A stretch of 64,000 bases of DNA from Sabellastarte sp. h YS-2021 (GCA_964017235.1 OZ024927.1:48737293-48801292); one strand, 5' to 3'; counted from the first letter of the stretch, positions 1-11,259 are shown. Program-made: numbers and translations. Notes: generated by a model not told the origin, from the letters alone.

Positions 1-400
1 GTATATACTTACCATAAGAAAACAGCAAATCACCCTCCCGCCTGCCCCGCTTTTAAAGACCTTTTCCCAGCATTTATTTTTATTCACAAAAAGAATGAAC
101 TATTTCTGTATTACTGCGCTTGGCAGAGTGAATTAGGTCACCAGGGGTCAAAGGTAGCAAGTATATAGGTTTAAAGAGGGTCTCCCCTCATATTTTAAAT
201 TCTATGTACGGTGTATGTGGCGGTCACCGAACGCCAAGCCACGCTTACCCAAGTGTTTTCATATGGTAAGTATATACATTTTTATTCATAAAAATGCATT
301 TTACATTTAAAAATATGAAACTTTGTAATAAATGTTCCAAGTGTAAATTCTGGTGCAAGAACTTTATAAATTGCATGGATTTTGCTATGACTGACATTTT
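1..400. other. No gene seen; AT-rich sequence
   Basis: I see no exon, open frame with family resemblance, or structural RNA here. It is the left flank of the tandem-core element that starts at about 401 and is presumably part of the LARS1 intron or upstream sequence. Confidence 0.5.
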
Positions 401-1962
401 TACCCCACAGCCCTTAAGGGCTGTTGGGGTATTGTTTTCACCCATGGTGTCTGGATGGGTGGGCGGGCGGCAGGAAAAGAGTTTGTCCGGGCTGTATCTC
501 AGAAACCGTAAGGTGTAGGAAGTTGATACTTGGTAGGGACATTGGTTAGGGGGTGTAGGTGTGCAACGTCGTGGTCTGACCTTGATTTGACCTTTGACCT
601 TGCCGTAATGACCTTGAGTTTGAAAATCTTGTCCGGGCTATATCTCGGAAACCATAAGGTGTAGGAAGTTGATACTTGGTAGGGATATTGGTTAGGGGGT
701 GTAGGTGTGCAACGTCATGGTGTGACCTTGATTTGACCTTTGACCTTGCCGTAGTGACCTTGACCTATAAAATCTTGTCCGGGCTATATCTCAGAAACCG
801 TAAGGTGTAGGAAGTTAATATTTGGTAGGGACATTGGTTAGGGGGTGTAGGTGTGCAACATCACGGTCTGACCTTGATTTGACCTTGCCGTAGTGACCTT
901 GACCTATAAAATCTTGTCCGGGCTATATCTCGGAAACCGTAAGGTGTAGAAAGTTGATACGTGGTAGGAATATTGGTTAGGGGGTGTAGGTGTGCAGCGT
1001 CATGGTCTGACCTTGATTCGACCTTTGACCTTGCCGTAGTGACCTTGACCTATAAAATCTTGTCCGGGCTATATCTCAAACTGTAAGGTGTAGGAAGTTG
1101 ATACTTGGTAGGGATATTGGTTAGGGGGTATAGGTGTCCAACGTCATGGTCTGACCTTGATTTGTCCTTTGACCTTGCCGTAGTGACCTTGACCTATAAA
1201 ATCTTGTCCGGGCTATATCTCAGAAACCGTAAGGTGATATTGGTTAGGGGGTGTAGGTGTGCAATGTCATGGTCTGACAAGGATTTGACCTTCGACCTTG
1301 CCGTAGTGACCTTGAGTTCGAAAATCTTGTCCGGGCTATATCTCGGAAACCGCAAGGTGTAGGAAGTTGATACTTGGTAGGGACATTGGTTAGGGGGCGT
1401 AGTTGTGCAACGTCATGATCTGACCTTGATTTAACCTTTGACCTTGCTGTAGTGACCTTGACCTATAAAATCTTGTTGCACCTTTGAGTCTGTTTTTTTT
1501 ATGCAGATTTAGCACTGTTAAAGTCACATTAGAATTTATTAAGAATTTTACTTTCATAACTTCCCATTGTAAGAGATAGAATTTCATCAAGTGAGCCACA
1601 GATTTTGCTCCAACACCACACATAAGCATTCATTAAATGTATTACCACTTCTGTATGCATGATAATATTCAAACCATCTAAACCATAATTGGGCCATGCA
1701 GGTGTAGATAAAGAGTGTTGAATTTTAGTTTGCTGATTAATGCTGTTATCTTGTTATTGAATTATCTTGTTTTAGTACTTCATCTTTATATGCATTATCT
1801 TTCTTTTAAACATTATTTCTCCATTTAAACATTGTTTGGACCTTTATATAACTGACAGTGCTCTGAAAGTATCCTGAAGTTTGTACTGGTACAGTACTTC
1901 TGTATCTCATGGTGTTGAAAATATTTCCCTAGGCTGTGGGGTACGGGCATCTCTGATGCTAT
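401..1962 (+). mobile_element. Helentron-like non-autonomous element A1 (pearl-like)
   Basis: TACCCCACAGCC at 401-412 is exactly complementary to GGCTGTGGGGTA at 1932-1943, giving 12-bp subterminal inverted repeats. The 5' copy is followed at once by its own complement, forming a hairpin (402-430). A 146-bp tandem core fills 475-1475, followed by a unique 3' segment. After the 3' repeat comes a small hairpin (GCATC TCT GATGC, 1947-1959), and the element appears to end at CTAT next to a T run. A second copy (A2, 55898-57033) has the same ends and 3' segment, which fixes the borders. Helentron-derived elements and bivalve pearl elements have this plan. No protein is encoded. Confidence 0.7.
475..1475 (+). 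repeat. 146-bp tandem array, seven units
   Basis: The motif TGTCCGGGCTATATCTC recurs near 484, 630, 776, 915, 1061, 1205 and 1328, so the period is about 146 bp with two shortened units. Each unit ends in a cluster of TGACCT half-sites. Small open frames in the array follow from the repeat and are not genes. Confidence 0.9.
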
Positions 1963-4100
1963 TTTGTAAGTTTAAAGCGGCCTCCACACAGGAAAAGTGT
2001 CCGTCCAGGAAGCAACAGAACCAGAATAAAGTTTGTCAAAGATGCTTCATTGTAAGTCATTCAAACTTTGTCAATCCTGTAAGAATGCCCTCAGTCCCTG
2101 TGGCTGGATCTTTTGAATAACTCAGGAATCCTAATCCTTTCAAATTGAAATCACAAAGTGCCATTTCTGTAATGAGTATATCCTCAAAGCGTGCTGTAAT
2201 TCCTTCGCCTTTCTGTTTGTATGAATGGGCTTCTCTTGAAGCCAAATACAAGAAACATGTGCATACATTTCTTTATAAAGCTTGTGCCAGAAATTTATTT
2301 TGTAAGTCTGTTGCTTTCTGCTCAGTCTGCAAAGAGTGTCCCAAATGTTGTGGCTCCTTAGGTCTCTCAGTGTTTGAGTCAGGGGCTAGTTTAAATTTTG
2401 AAGGAAGGCCTACACCCTACCACTTATAGTCAAATCCCCTTTCACAAGAAACCCTTTCATCAGAAGTGGACATGTCAATCACCTCAAGGACACCCACTTG
2501 CTGGAGTCATTCCATTTCTTTGTGCACAAACATTCCATAAAACAAGTCAAGGTTCAGTCCTCTCTGCCCTTTTACAACTGCCTTTTCAGCAAATGGCATC
2601 CATTTTTTTAACTTGAGCACTCTGAATCACTTTCTCAATAACCTTCAAGATAAAAACCCCAGAATCCGTAAGACATTTCTTGCCAAAAGGAGAATGGGTT
2701 ACCCCTCTAGATTTCAGCAACACATACTTCCACATTGCTATAAGCCAATCTCAAGAAAATGCCTAAGATTTCATTACCAAAGTCAGATATTCCAGTTTGC
2801 TCTGCTCTTTGGCTTCTCCGGCATGGCTAAATGGAGTTTACTGGTGAAAGAGGTCAAACTCATGGCTCAGCAAGAGGTAAAATGATTCACTAGTATCTTG
2901 ACAGCTGGTTAATAAGAGGCCCAGACAGGGAATCCTGTTACCTGGACAATTAGACTCAACTACCCCTGTCAGGACCTAGGATGGGCTGTAAATCTTCAAA
3001 ATCCAGAGGTGGACCACAAGCAACTCTTTGACTTCATGGGCTACCAATTTGACCTGTTGCAGAAAGTAGATACACCAATCACAGAAAGTTACCAGACCAT
3101 AAATACAAAGATCAAGTTACTCATGTTGAGACAGCCTTGCTCAGTAAGACAATCCATGTCTCATAGATCTTCTGACTTCCACAGAGAAGCAAGTGCCCTT
3201 AGGCTGACTTCACATAAGACCAATACAGTGGCACCTGTAAAAGAACTGTCATATCCCAGAGTCATTGGAGAAGAATATTCCTATTTCAAGTCCTCTCCAT
3301 ACTCATCTGAATTGGTAGTTAGAGGGAACCAATATACTTTCTGGCCAATTCACTGACTTCAACAAGCTGCAAACACACATCAAACGAGAGATGCAGCTCC
3401 CACTTAAGGATTGCACCACATGAGGCTTTGGTCTGTTCCAGAATGCAAATTGCACATACATATCTTGCAACTATAGGTGTTTCTGGCCCAGAAGAGGTTC
3501 GAACACTTGTGTCAGGGTCAGACTCTTATAGGAGCCACAGACAATACCATGTTTATTGCCCAACATGCATTGATACTGGGACCTTGAAAGACTGTCCCCC
3601 AGATACAGTAGTGCCAGCCCAATCAGAACAATCTTTTGACCCAACTGTTCAATGAGAATTTACACAAGGATCTTCCCAGTCTGAACCTTCATGCTTGGTT
3701 CATAGAGCCTCGGCACTCAAGGAGCAAGTCTTCTCTGACCAAGTGGCAGCAAAAATTCAGACTCAAAGATGTTTGACCATAAATGTCTACGGGGTAAAGT
3801 GAGCCGTTTTTGGTAGATGGTATGAGTTAAATTAGGTGAACTTCAAACCACCATCTAGAAAGCAGCTGAATGATTTCCTCTTATTCCTACTACCATAGAC
3901 TGGAACAGATCTGCTATTGCGGACAAGATTGGTAATTCACCCCTCCCCACAAAGCACCATCATGCAGTGATCCTGGGAGGCCGATAGTTGTATAAATTCT
4001 TGTCTCAAGAAGTTTGGTCACCAAAGAGACAGGCTACCCAAATATCAGTGAACCCCAAAGGGTAAGTTTGTGATTTATAAAAAACTACACTTTACTATAA
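1963..4100 (+). mobile_element. DIRS-a: old degenerate DIRS-type retrotransposon fragment
   Basis: Broken frames in order resemble the DIRS polyprotein: a Cys cluster (about 2310-2350), RT segments (2590-2880, then 3009-3110), and the RT/RNase H tail joined to the recombinase start (about 3655-3945). No ITR is recognisable on the left. The right side ends in AT-rich sequence (about 4060-4120) that resembles a DIRS end. It is more diverged than the next three elements and lies immediately upstream of DIRS-b. Confidence 0.6.
2145..3945 (+). pseudogene. DIRS-a RT/RNase H/recombinase remnant
   Basis: Frame 2145-2429 carries a C-x2-C-x2-C-x2-CC cluster near its C-terminus, a feature I associate with the start of RT ORFs in some DIRS elements. 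Frame 2613-2885 resembles the RT stretch running from 'LSTLN' to 'VAKEVKL' in the better-preserved copies, and frame 3009-3356 continues with the 'FDFMGYQFDL' segment. Around 3655-3770 is the 'NLHAW' segment that precedes the recombinase. Multiple stops and frameshifts separate the pieces and the YLDD active site is not visible, so this is a dead copy. Confidence 0.55.
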
Positions 4101-4162
4101 AATTTACAAGTGTGTAGAATTATAAATGCCTATATATATTATTCAGCCCTGAGCAAAAGTGT

Positions 4163-4345
4163 TTTTATTGCGTTAATACATCTTACCCAATGGATAATTG
4201 CTGTACTGGCCGGCATGACTGGTCCCGCCAAGTGATGGAAAAAGCCATCCTGTGTTTCTACATGCAGGACTGATCTAGTATTCTGCATTCGCTAGGTGGT
4301 GCATCATACTTCCTTCCTGTCTAAACAACGTGGGAGGTAAGCTTC
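4163..4345 (+). repeat. DIRS-b left inverted terminal repeat
   Basis: It contains the family landmarks in order: terminal TTTTATTGCG, CCAATGGATAATTGC, a degenerate ACCGGT palindrome block, GCATTCGCTAGGTGG and CTTCCTGTCTAAAC. The complement of this string, with differences, lies at about 8230-8444. Confidence 0.8.
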
Positions 4346-4669
4346 TCTGGGAGTGAAATTAGCATCAGTCTGAAAAACAAGATGGCCGTATTTCTTCGAA
4401 AATTATCTACCTTTTTCTATTGGCTGGTTCTCATAAGTAAAAGGTTGTATCTCTTCATAGGCAATTTGTATAACAGATATACATGTCCTCTACAAGCTTG
4501 CAGACATTTTACCTTGAAGCTCTTCTTTCAAGGTCATCCATGGAGTATCCCATGTACCGGACTTCATAAGTGCCAATATGTCCCTTATTATTGGTCCTAG
4601 AGGTTTGGAATGTGAAACCAACATATAGGAAATCATGGGCTGGGAATCTTCCAATGTGGTCAGATTTGG

Positions 4670-6160
4670 CCTTGAGCCCCTCCTTCAAGGCTAACAAAAG
4701 ACACAACCCCTGCTAGCAAGAAAAAGGCAGCCTCTGATTCAACACCTATCAAAGCCAGCAAGAAGAAATCCAGTAAAACCTCTTCTGATAACCTGAAGGC
4801 ACTAGGTGATAAGTGGTCACAGATGTTTGTCAGGCTGAAGGCTATATTACTGGCCATGTCCTTCTCAGTACCAGTGGACCTGGTGAAGCAGACATCTACC
4901 ATTGTGACCACTGAGAGGGCCTTTATCCCTCCAGTTCAGAGTGTCTCCGGTACCAGTTCTGTTCAGACTACTGGGCTGGTCAGACTGGTTTCCAACAGTC
5001 AGCCTCTTACCAGTACCAGCTCAGGACAGGTTCCTGGACAGGTCAACCAGCTTGGTGGTGTTAACCAGCCTCCTGATGTTCCCGGTGTGATGTCTGTTGT
5101 CCAACCCACCAGTCAGGCTGCCAGCTCCCAGGATGTTAGCGGTCCCACTGCTAGACCATATTTGAAGTTTACCGGACCGGTTAGTCAGTCTGCCACCAGC
5201 AAGATGATACTGCCTCCAGTTTCTCTGAACCGGTACTGCTCACTCTCAGGATCCGGACTCTGAGGTGTAACAGTATAGTGAACCTACCTCCCCTATTCAA
5301 CCCTTGGAAGTAGAGGGTGAGGCATCTGACCAGGAGTCTGCTTGACAAGAGCAGGATTTGGACCAGGAAGTCATTGAGGAACAGACTTAACAGGAGACGA
5401 TCAGAGGAGTTAGATCTTTCATGGGGTGGAAACAGGTGAGTTTGAGTCCTCGTCTTCCTCATTGGATGACGGCCCCTTTGCCGGTACCAGGACCCAGCAA
5501 ACCGGCAAGGTGTCAGTTAAACTACCACTGACGAATGGTTATACAGGAATATGGAGAAACTAAACATTATTGTCACAGAAGGCTACCCTTCCTGTAGTTC
5601 TGAGACCCCTGGGCTTTCTAGGGACCAGTTCATCACATTCCCCAAGACATTGAAGTGGTACATGTATGCTGAGAAGGACTTCTCCAGGTCCAAAGTACAC
5701 TCTTGGACCAACGAGTTGGCCAGACTCAACAGTTTTTTTTAGTAATGTTGTCACATTCACTGCTATCAGCACCGTCTTCCCGTCCTATACATCAGGAAAC
5801 CCCTCAGGAAATGGGAGAGGTCAGCCTGGGACCAGTTGTACATGTGCAATCAAGCTGCTGGACTTAGCAGGTGTTTGATCGAGGTACTGGAATCTGTGGT
5901 CACCCAGTTGAAAACTACTCAAAGTGACAAGTCCAAGGGTAAGTCTCCAGCAAAACCCAAGAAGCTACTGATGAATTGGATTATCCGATTACCTTCAACA
6001 GTAGTATCAGGCAGGCTATTGCCAGGGCAATGCAGGATCTGTCTGAAATTGATTTTATTAACATGGCCAATCCGACCTTGACCCGTCAAAGGCTGGCATT
6101 AAACAGGACACTCTCTCCGACACAGGAACACATCTCTTCATACGAGTTCTTTGTTTCCTG
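4670..6160 (+). pseudogene. DIRS-b gag-like ORF1 remnant
   Basis: A Lys/Ser-rich stretch (about 4690-4790) is followed by a hydrophobic heptad-like segment 'DKWSQMFVRLKAILLA' (about 4806-4855), a Ser/Thr/Gln/Val-rich linker to 5263, then, in other frames, an acidic Ser-rich block (about 5425-5500) and a conserved segment with 'GYPSCSSETPGL' (5551-5742). The same order of motifs occurs in DIRS-j. Frame changes near 5263, 5545 and 5740 break it. In DIRS elements ORF1 is taken to be the structural protein. Function is inferred from position. Confidence 0.6.
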
Positions 6161-6344
6161 ATCAAACTTCTGGCCAAGGCTGAAGAGGAGATATGTAAAA
6201 TATTTTTCCTGTGTTGATCACTTCAGTTTTGTCCAAAATATCCCAATTGTTACTCCAGATCTACCTTTAGGGTCCAGATTGCACCAATTTTGGGAAAATA
6301 GGCAGCCCTGGGGGACATTCCAAGGATCATAACAGTCCCAAGAC

Positions 6345-7690
6345 AAGGTGACACTCTCCCTTTCCAGATCCGGCCAAATCTGACAAGGTCACCCACCATC
6401 ATAAGTGGCTATGTATGTGCAAAAGAATGCAGCAGAACCAGTCACAACTCAGTACCCAAAACAAGTTTTTGAAAACAGAAACATTCAAAATGGAAACACC
6501 AGAGACAATAAAGACCTCCCTCCAGACAAAGGAGCAACATCTATAGATTTCAAGGATGCTAACTTCAACATTCCAATTCAATCTCAGGCAAGGGAGTACC
6601 TATGTTTTCATGTGCAATGTCAATCCTATCAGTTCAAAGCACTACCTTTTGGTCTGGCCACCTAATGAATTTAGTTCACTGTGATAGCAAAGGAGGTCAA
6701 ACTGATTGCCTTACAAAAGGATATAAGAATCCGGAGGTACCTGGTTGGTCAGAGCCAGATCTGACTGAACCTGTCTCCAGCACACATTCTGGTAGCTTTT
6801 TGTCAGGGTTAGGTTGGTTAGTAAACATGGAAAAATCGGAACTGGACCCCAAACAAATCTTTGACTTTGTCAGCTACCAGTTCGACTTGAAACAGGGCAA
6901 GGTCAGACCCACCCTAGAGTGTTGGCAGACCTTAAATGCAAAAATTCAGAAGCTTCTTTCCAGACCTACCTGCCCGGTCTCACAGCTGATGTCCCTGATA
7001 GGGTTACTGACAGCCACAGAGAAGCAAGTCCACCTAGGTCGCCTCCATATGAGACCAATATAGTGGTACTTGAAAAACATCTGGAGGGTACCAGAAGCAC
7101 TAGAAAAGGTGATCCCCATACCAAGATCACTCCATCCTCACCTGAGGTGATGGTCCAGGAAGAAAAGGAAAGGTTGGGTGCTCTCTCAGGGGAACACACT
7201 GTCGGGGAAAACTGGTCCCTTCCAGAAAGCATATGGAACATAAAATTTCTGAAACTTAAGGCGGTCTTCCTTAAAGAGATTAAATAGTTCTCATAGCAAC
7301 AGACAACACCACAGTGGTTGCCTACATAAAGAAGAAAGTAGGTATGAAGCCCTACCTAAAGAAGGAAGGAGGCATGAAGTCGGGCCCTCTACGTGCCCTT
7401 CTATGGAGAATCCTGACTTGGTGCTCCAGGAAACAGGTGAATCTCCCGATAGCACCAGCCTCAAGTAGACCTGTTTGCCACCAGGTTCAACAAGTTGCCT
7501 CAATTTGTGTCACTGGTATCAAACCCCCTAGCCTGGGCAGTGGATTCACTCAGTCTGCCCTGCGAGGATCTGGACCCATATACCTTCCCTCCGGTACCCA
7601 TTTTGGGTCAAGTGGTGGAGAAGTTGCAGTACTACCTGTGCAGGAGAATCATTCTGATCACTCCAGTTAGGCCCAGCATGCTTTATTTTT
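6345..7690 (+). pseudogene. DIRS-b RT/RNase H remnant
   Basis: RT pieces are readable: '[13 protein letters not shown]' near 6360, 'SIDFKDANFNIPI' near 6540, 'LGWLVNMEKSELDP' and 'FDFVSYQFDLKQGKVRP' near 6810-6910, then '[23 protein letters not shown]' near 6990-7060. RNase H pieces follow to about 7460, and the 'PLAWAVDSL' tail to about 7690. The segment that should carry YLDD is frameshifted and altered, so it is inactive. The undamaged text near 7020-7060 shows the ancestral reading across the spot where DIRS-c and DIRS-e have lost bases. Confidence 0.75.
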
Positions 7691-7734
7691 GGGACTTGGT
7701 GGCCATGTCAAGTCAGATCCCTCTGTGGTCATAT

Positions 7735-8045
7735 TGGATCCATGCTTGGCTAAGTAAGAACATCAGACACTAGTCAGACTGGTCCAAGGTGTCTCTTTAC
7801 CCTTCCCTCAGCTTCATTCTAAGGTGGTCTCTCTCCTTCAAGAAGGGCTTCAACAAAGGTATCGCTCTCTGCTCAACAATCAAGCTGCCTTTGATCCTGT
7901 GATGTTATAAGCTCTCGGACCAAGAGTCCCTCATCTTACATCAGGTAAAAGCCCATGATATAAGGGCCTTTCATGTATGCTGCTGGCAACCCGGACACTG
8001 GCAGCCGACCTTGAGGACCCTCTGGTGAACCATTTAAGGCCAACA
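7735..8045 (+). pseudogene. DIRS-b tyrosine recombinase remnant
   Basis: Short pieces match the recombinase of DIRS-c: 'HAWLSKNIRH' near 7740, 'SFKKGFNKG' near 7835, and '[12 protein letters not shown]' near 7935-7970, which holds the HxxR box. The N-terminal half and the region with the catalytic Tyr are deleted or scrambled. Confidence 0.7.
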
Positions 8046-8112
8046 GTGCCTTAAGTTTGAGTTTTATCACATTCCCTAGTAACTGACCCACCTACTAAGT
8101 GGTAGTTATTCT

Positions 8113-8210
8113 TGCAATTGGCCATTTCGAAAGACATATTAATACAATAAGATTGCATATTTTATAGTAAATAAAATTTTTACAAGTTAATACCTTATCC
8201 AATGGACAGG
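8113..8210 (+). repeat. DIRS-b internal complementary region
   Basis: GCAATTGGCCATTTCGAAAG and the following AT-rich segment are a mutated complement of the outer left end joined to the complement of the outer right end, as in DIRS-c. The CTTATCCAATGGACAGG half is well kept. The right ITR follows to 8444. Confidence 0.7.
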
Positions 8211-8444
8211 CAAAGCCCTTTCAACCAACCCTACTATCAGCTTACTGGATGTCTAAACAGGTTTAGACAATAAAAAAGTATGATGTGCATCCTGGCGAAT
8301 GCCCACGACTAGACCTGTCCTGCCTGTGGAAACATGGACAGCTTTTTCTGTCATTGGTAGGACTGGTCATGCCGACTGTTATAGCAATTGTTCATTGGGT
8401 AAAGTATTAACTTATAAACATTTAATTTACTCATTAAATTTGCA

Positions 8445-8672
8445 ATTTCATTTATTCACAAAAAGCCTTCAGCTGTGTAGATTCTGATGAGCCTTTGAGT
8501 TTCAGATTTAACTATACAGCTTGTATTATATGGTAGAATGATAGGTTTCCACATCAAATATGTATCTTTATTTCCAGCTCTCTATGGCCAAGAAGTATTA
8601 GGGCAAATGGTCACCTTCTGTTGAATTCTGAAAAGGTATTGAATTACTGTTTCATTGGTGTAAATTTTGTAA
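8445..8672. other. Spacer between DIRS-b and DIRS-c, nothing recognised
   Basis: Roughly 230 bp of AT-rich sequence separates the right end of DIRS-b from the left end of DIRS-c. No gene or repeat seen elsewhere in the window is recognisable. Confidence 0.5.
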
Positions 8673-8866
8673 TTTTATTGCGTTAATACATCCTATCCAA
8701 TGGACAATTGCTTTACCGGTCGGCACGACCGGTCCCGCCAAACGCCAGAAAAAGACGTCCTGTATATAATACCGGCAGGACCGGTCAGTAGTGTGCATTC
8801 GCTAGGTGGCGCATCATACTTGCTTCCTGTCCAGACAGAGTGACGTCAGTTCATCTTTTTCGTTTG
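8673..8866 (+). repeat. DIRS-c left inverted terminal repeat
   Basis: It pairs with 14612-14825 almost perfectly over the inner 180 bases. It holds an ACCGGTC/GACCGGT palindrome block, GCATTCGCTAGGTGGCGC and a full TGACGTCA palindrome at 8841-8848. The outermost 20-40 bases differ between left and right ends, which is normal for DIRS. Confidence 0.9.
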
Positions 8867-9599
8867 GCGTGTGTTGTGTGCAGACGCGTTTTGAATTTAT
8901 CTCCAAGTTTGAAGAAAACGCGGTTTATTCTACGAATTTAAAGCTTATTTTCATCTGAAAATATATATATTGTGTTACAATACATATCAGGGCCTCTCCA
9001 GGACTTAAACGAGGCATTATCCAGTGTTTTATTAGCCAGTTTTGAAGAATTCTGTGTACTTGTCGTCGAAGACGAGGTCGTGGGTGAGAGGTCGTGTGTC
9101 GTCCCTGCAGCATTCCTTCTGCTGTTTAGAAGCGTGTAGTTTCCACGATTCCCCCTTTTTATTTCTACCTGGTCGAGTAACACAGAGTGTATGTCGACGA
9201 GAAGATATTTGAAGGAAAGAAGAATGCATCGTCTGACGTCATCACTTCCAGCTTATTCTTGTCACGTGACACGGACCTGGTCATGTGATACGCATTCAAC
9301 AATGGAGGTCACGTGATACGCATTCAACATGTAGGAATCGTGTTTTCAGCAGAAGTTTTAGAAGAAAAGACGAGTATTTATTACTGTACACCCACTTTTT
9401 AACTGGCAAGAAGAAATCCAGCAACTCGTCTGTTGGCCTGAAGAATTAGATGACAAGTGGTCATTGAACTCTGCAATTTTGCCGGTGCCGGTCATGTGAC
9501 TTCACAGATCTCAACACAACTACCGGCAAGCAAATCCCCAGGCGTGACCGGTTCAGCTGACAAGAAGTGATGAGTTTTGCCGGCACCAGTTCTGGCCAG

Positions 9600-10045
9600 A
9601 CTACCGGTGGGGAGCACTAGTGATGAGTTTTACCGGTTCCGGTCTGTACAGACTACCGGTGGGTGCTGTTCCTGCGGAAAACCCCTTCAGTGGTTGCCAG
9701 TGATCCGGCCTGTTTGATCCTGGAACCTCCACCAGAGGCCTTTCCACTGGTGGGACTGTTTGGGGTACCGGTTCCGGTCTGTACAGACTACCGGTGGGTG
9801 CTGTTCCTGTGAAGAACCCCTTCAGTGGTTGCCAGTGATCAGTCTTGCTTGATCCTGGAACCTCCACCAGAGGCCTTTCCACTGGTGGGACTGTTGGGGG
9901 TACTGGTTCCAGTCATGTTCCTGTGAAGCTGTCAAGGACCCCCCCTCAGTGGTTTCCAGTGATCAGCCCTGTTTGATACTGGAACCCCCACCAGAGGCCT
10001 TTCCACTGGTGTGACTGGGGGGGGTACCGGTTCCAGTCTTGTTCA
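9600..10045 (+). repeat. Minisatellite in DIRS-c gag region, about 3.5 units
   Basis: Units of about 125-140 bp contain ACCGGTTCCGGTCTGTACAG, a GTGGGTGCTGTTCCTG stretch, CAGTGGTTGCCAGTGATC and CCACCAGAGGCCTTTCCACT. Starts lie near 9630, 9765, 9895 and 10020. DIRS-e has more units of the same array. Confidence 0.85.
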
Positions 10046-10609
10046 GACCACCGGTGCGGCTGCTCAGAGGGTTCACCTACCAGAAGTCGCAGTGACCATT
10101 GACCCTTATCTCCCCAGTGCAGAATTTTGGACCGGTACCAGTCCTGTTCAGGCTACCGGTAGGGTCACCAGCCAGTGATGAGGGATACCGGCACCAGTTC
10201 TGCTCAGACTGCCGGTTGTGGTCAGAAATCCAGCAAGGGCTACCGGTTTAAACAGGATTACTGGTTACACAGAGTTGCTGGTGACATACAGCAGGGTTAC
10301 TGTTTCAGAGAATTACCGGCTCCTGAGTGTTGCCGGTTCCGGAGTGTTACCGGTTCCTGAGTGTTGCCGGTCCCGGAGCATTGCTGGTTACAGAGGAATC
10401 TGTTGTACCCGCTTCTAATCCAGTGCTGACAACAGGTTTGCCGGAACCGGAATGCTGCCGGTTCCGGAACCGGAGTGCTGTTGGTTACAAGAAATCTTCA
10501 AATCCAGTGCTGACATCAGGTTCAACAGTTACAGAGGTTTCTGCCCGGTGCTGCCCCAATTCTTTGGTTGCAGAGCCTTCTCCCAGAGCCTACCGGTTTA
10601 ACCGGTTAC

Positions 10610-11019
10610 AGAGCTGCTGAACCACCACTGTGGACAGGAAGAAGGCAACCCCATATGAGCCTATCCCTGCTAAGAAGTAGTTCACCCAGTTCTGCCAACT
10701 CTGGTGAGTTTATGCAGAACTGTGGAGCCACCAGGAACCGGTTACAGAGCTGCTGAACCACCACTGTCGGCAGGAAGAAGGCAACCTCATATGAGCCTAT
10801 CCCTGCTAAAAAGTAGTTCACCCAGTTCTGCCAACTCTGTTGAGTTTATGCAGAACTGTGGAGCCACCAGGAACCGGTTACAGAGCTGCTGAACCATCAC
10901 TGTGGACAGGAAGAAGGCAACCTCATATGAGCCTTTCCCTGCTAAGAAGTAGTTCACCCAGTTCTGCCAACTTTGGTGAGTTTATGCAGAACTATGGAGC
11001 CACCAGGAACTGGTTACAG
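10610..11019 (+). repeat. 136-bp tandem triplication in DIRS-c
   Basis: Three near-identical units run 10610-10745, 10746-10881 and 10882-11019, each starting at GAGCTGCTGAACCA and ending in AGGAACCGGTTACA (last unit AACTGGTTACA). DIRS-e has a single unit here (about 30560-30705), so the expansion is specific to this copy or its close lineage. Confidence 0.9.
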
Positions 11020-11259
11020 AGCATTGCCTCGCGTATAACCGTTTAACGCCTGGTACTGGGCAGGTCTCCAGGACTGACAGACAGACCAGCAGAAGTTCCT
11101 TAAAGGCAAAAACAGCTGTTTAGGCCAACCAGTGGCAGCCTAAGGAACTGGTTACAGAGGAATTCTTTGACCAGTCACTGGTCCCGGTGAAATGCCTGTC
11201 AAGCTACCTGACCAGTCAGCCAGCCTACCCTTTCGGGTCCCAGCTGGTCAGACAGTGGC

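Larger units (their letters stand above)
4163..8444 (+). mobile_element. DIRS-b: degenerate DIRS retrotransposon with ITRs and ICR
   Basis: The left end starts TTTTATTGCGTTAATACATC and the right end finishes with the AT-rich tract ending TTAAATTTGCA, both as in DIRS-c and DIRS-e. Inside are a gag-like region, RT, RNase H and recombinase remnants in order, then an internal complementary region. It is about 4.3 kb against about 6.2 kb for c and e, because the RT/RNase H and recombinase parts carry deletions. Many stops are present. It is useful as an out-group for judging mutations shared by c and e. Confidence 0.85.
8986..11250 (+). pseudogene. DIRS-c gag-like region, broken and repeat-expanded
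   Basis: Remnants of an ORF1 N-terminus (about 8990-9130) align with the Cys/His-rich start of ORF1 in DIRS-g and DIRS-j, but the start codon is lost and the frame shifts. A 'KKKSSNSS' segment near 9408 matches the Lys/Ser-rich part of DIRS-b ORF1 and then meets a stop. The rest is two tandem arrays and ACCGGT-rich text with no long open frame. The 3' part matches a gag segment that is better read in DIRS-e (about 30600-30720). No functional structural protein can come from this copy unless by splicing that I cannot see. Confidence 0.6.

Noticed and set aside
475..1475. CRISPR-like array
   Set aside because: Units are contiguous 146-bp tandem repeats without unique spacers, in an animal genome.
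9601..9882. Minus-strand 93-residue repeat protein
   Set aside because: It is the antisense reading of the DIRS-c minisatellite; the proline-rich repeat follows from the DNA repeat.
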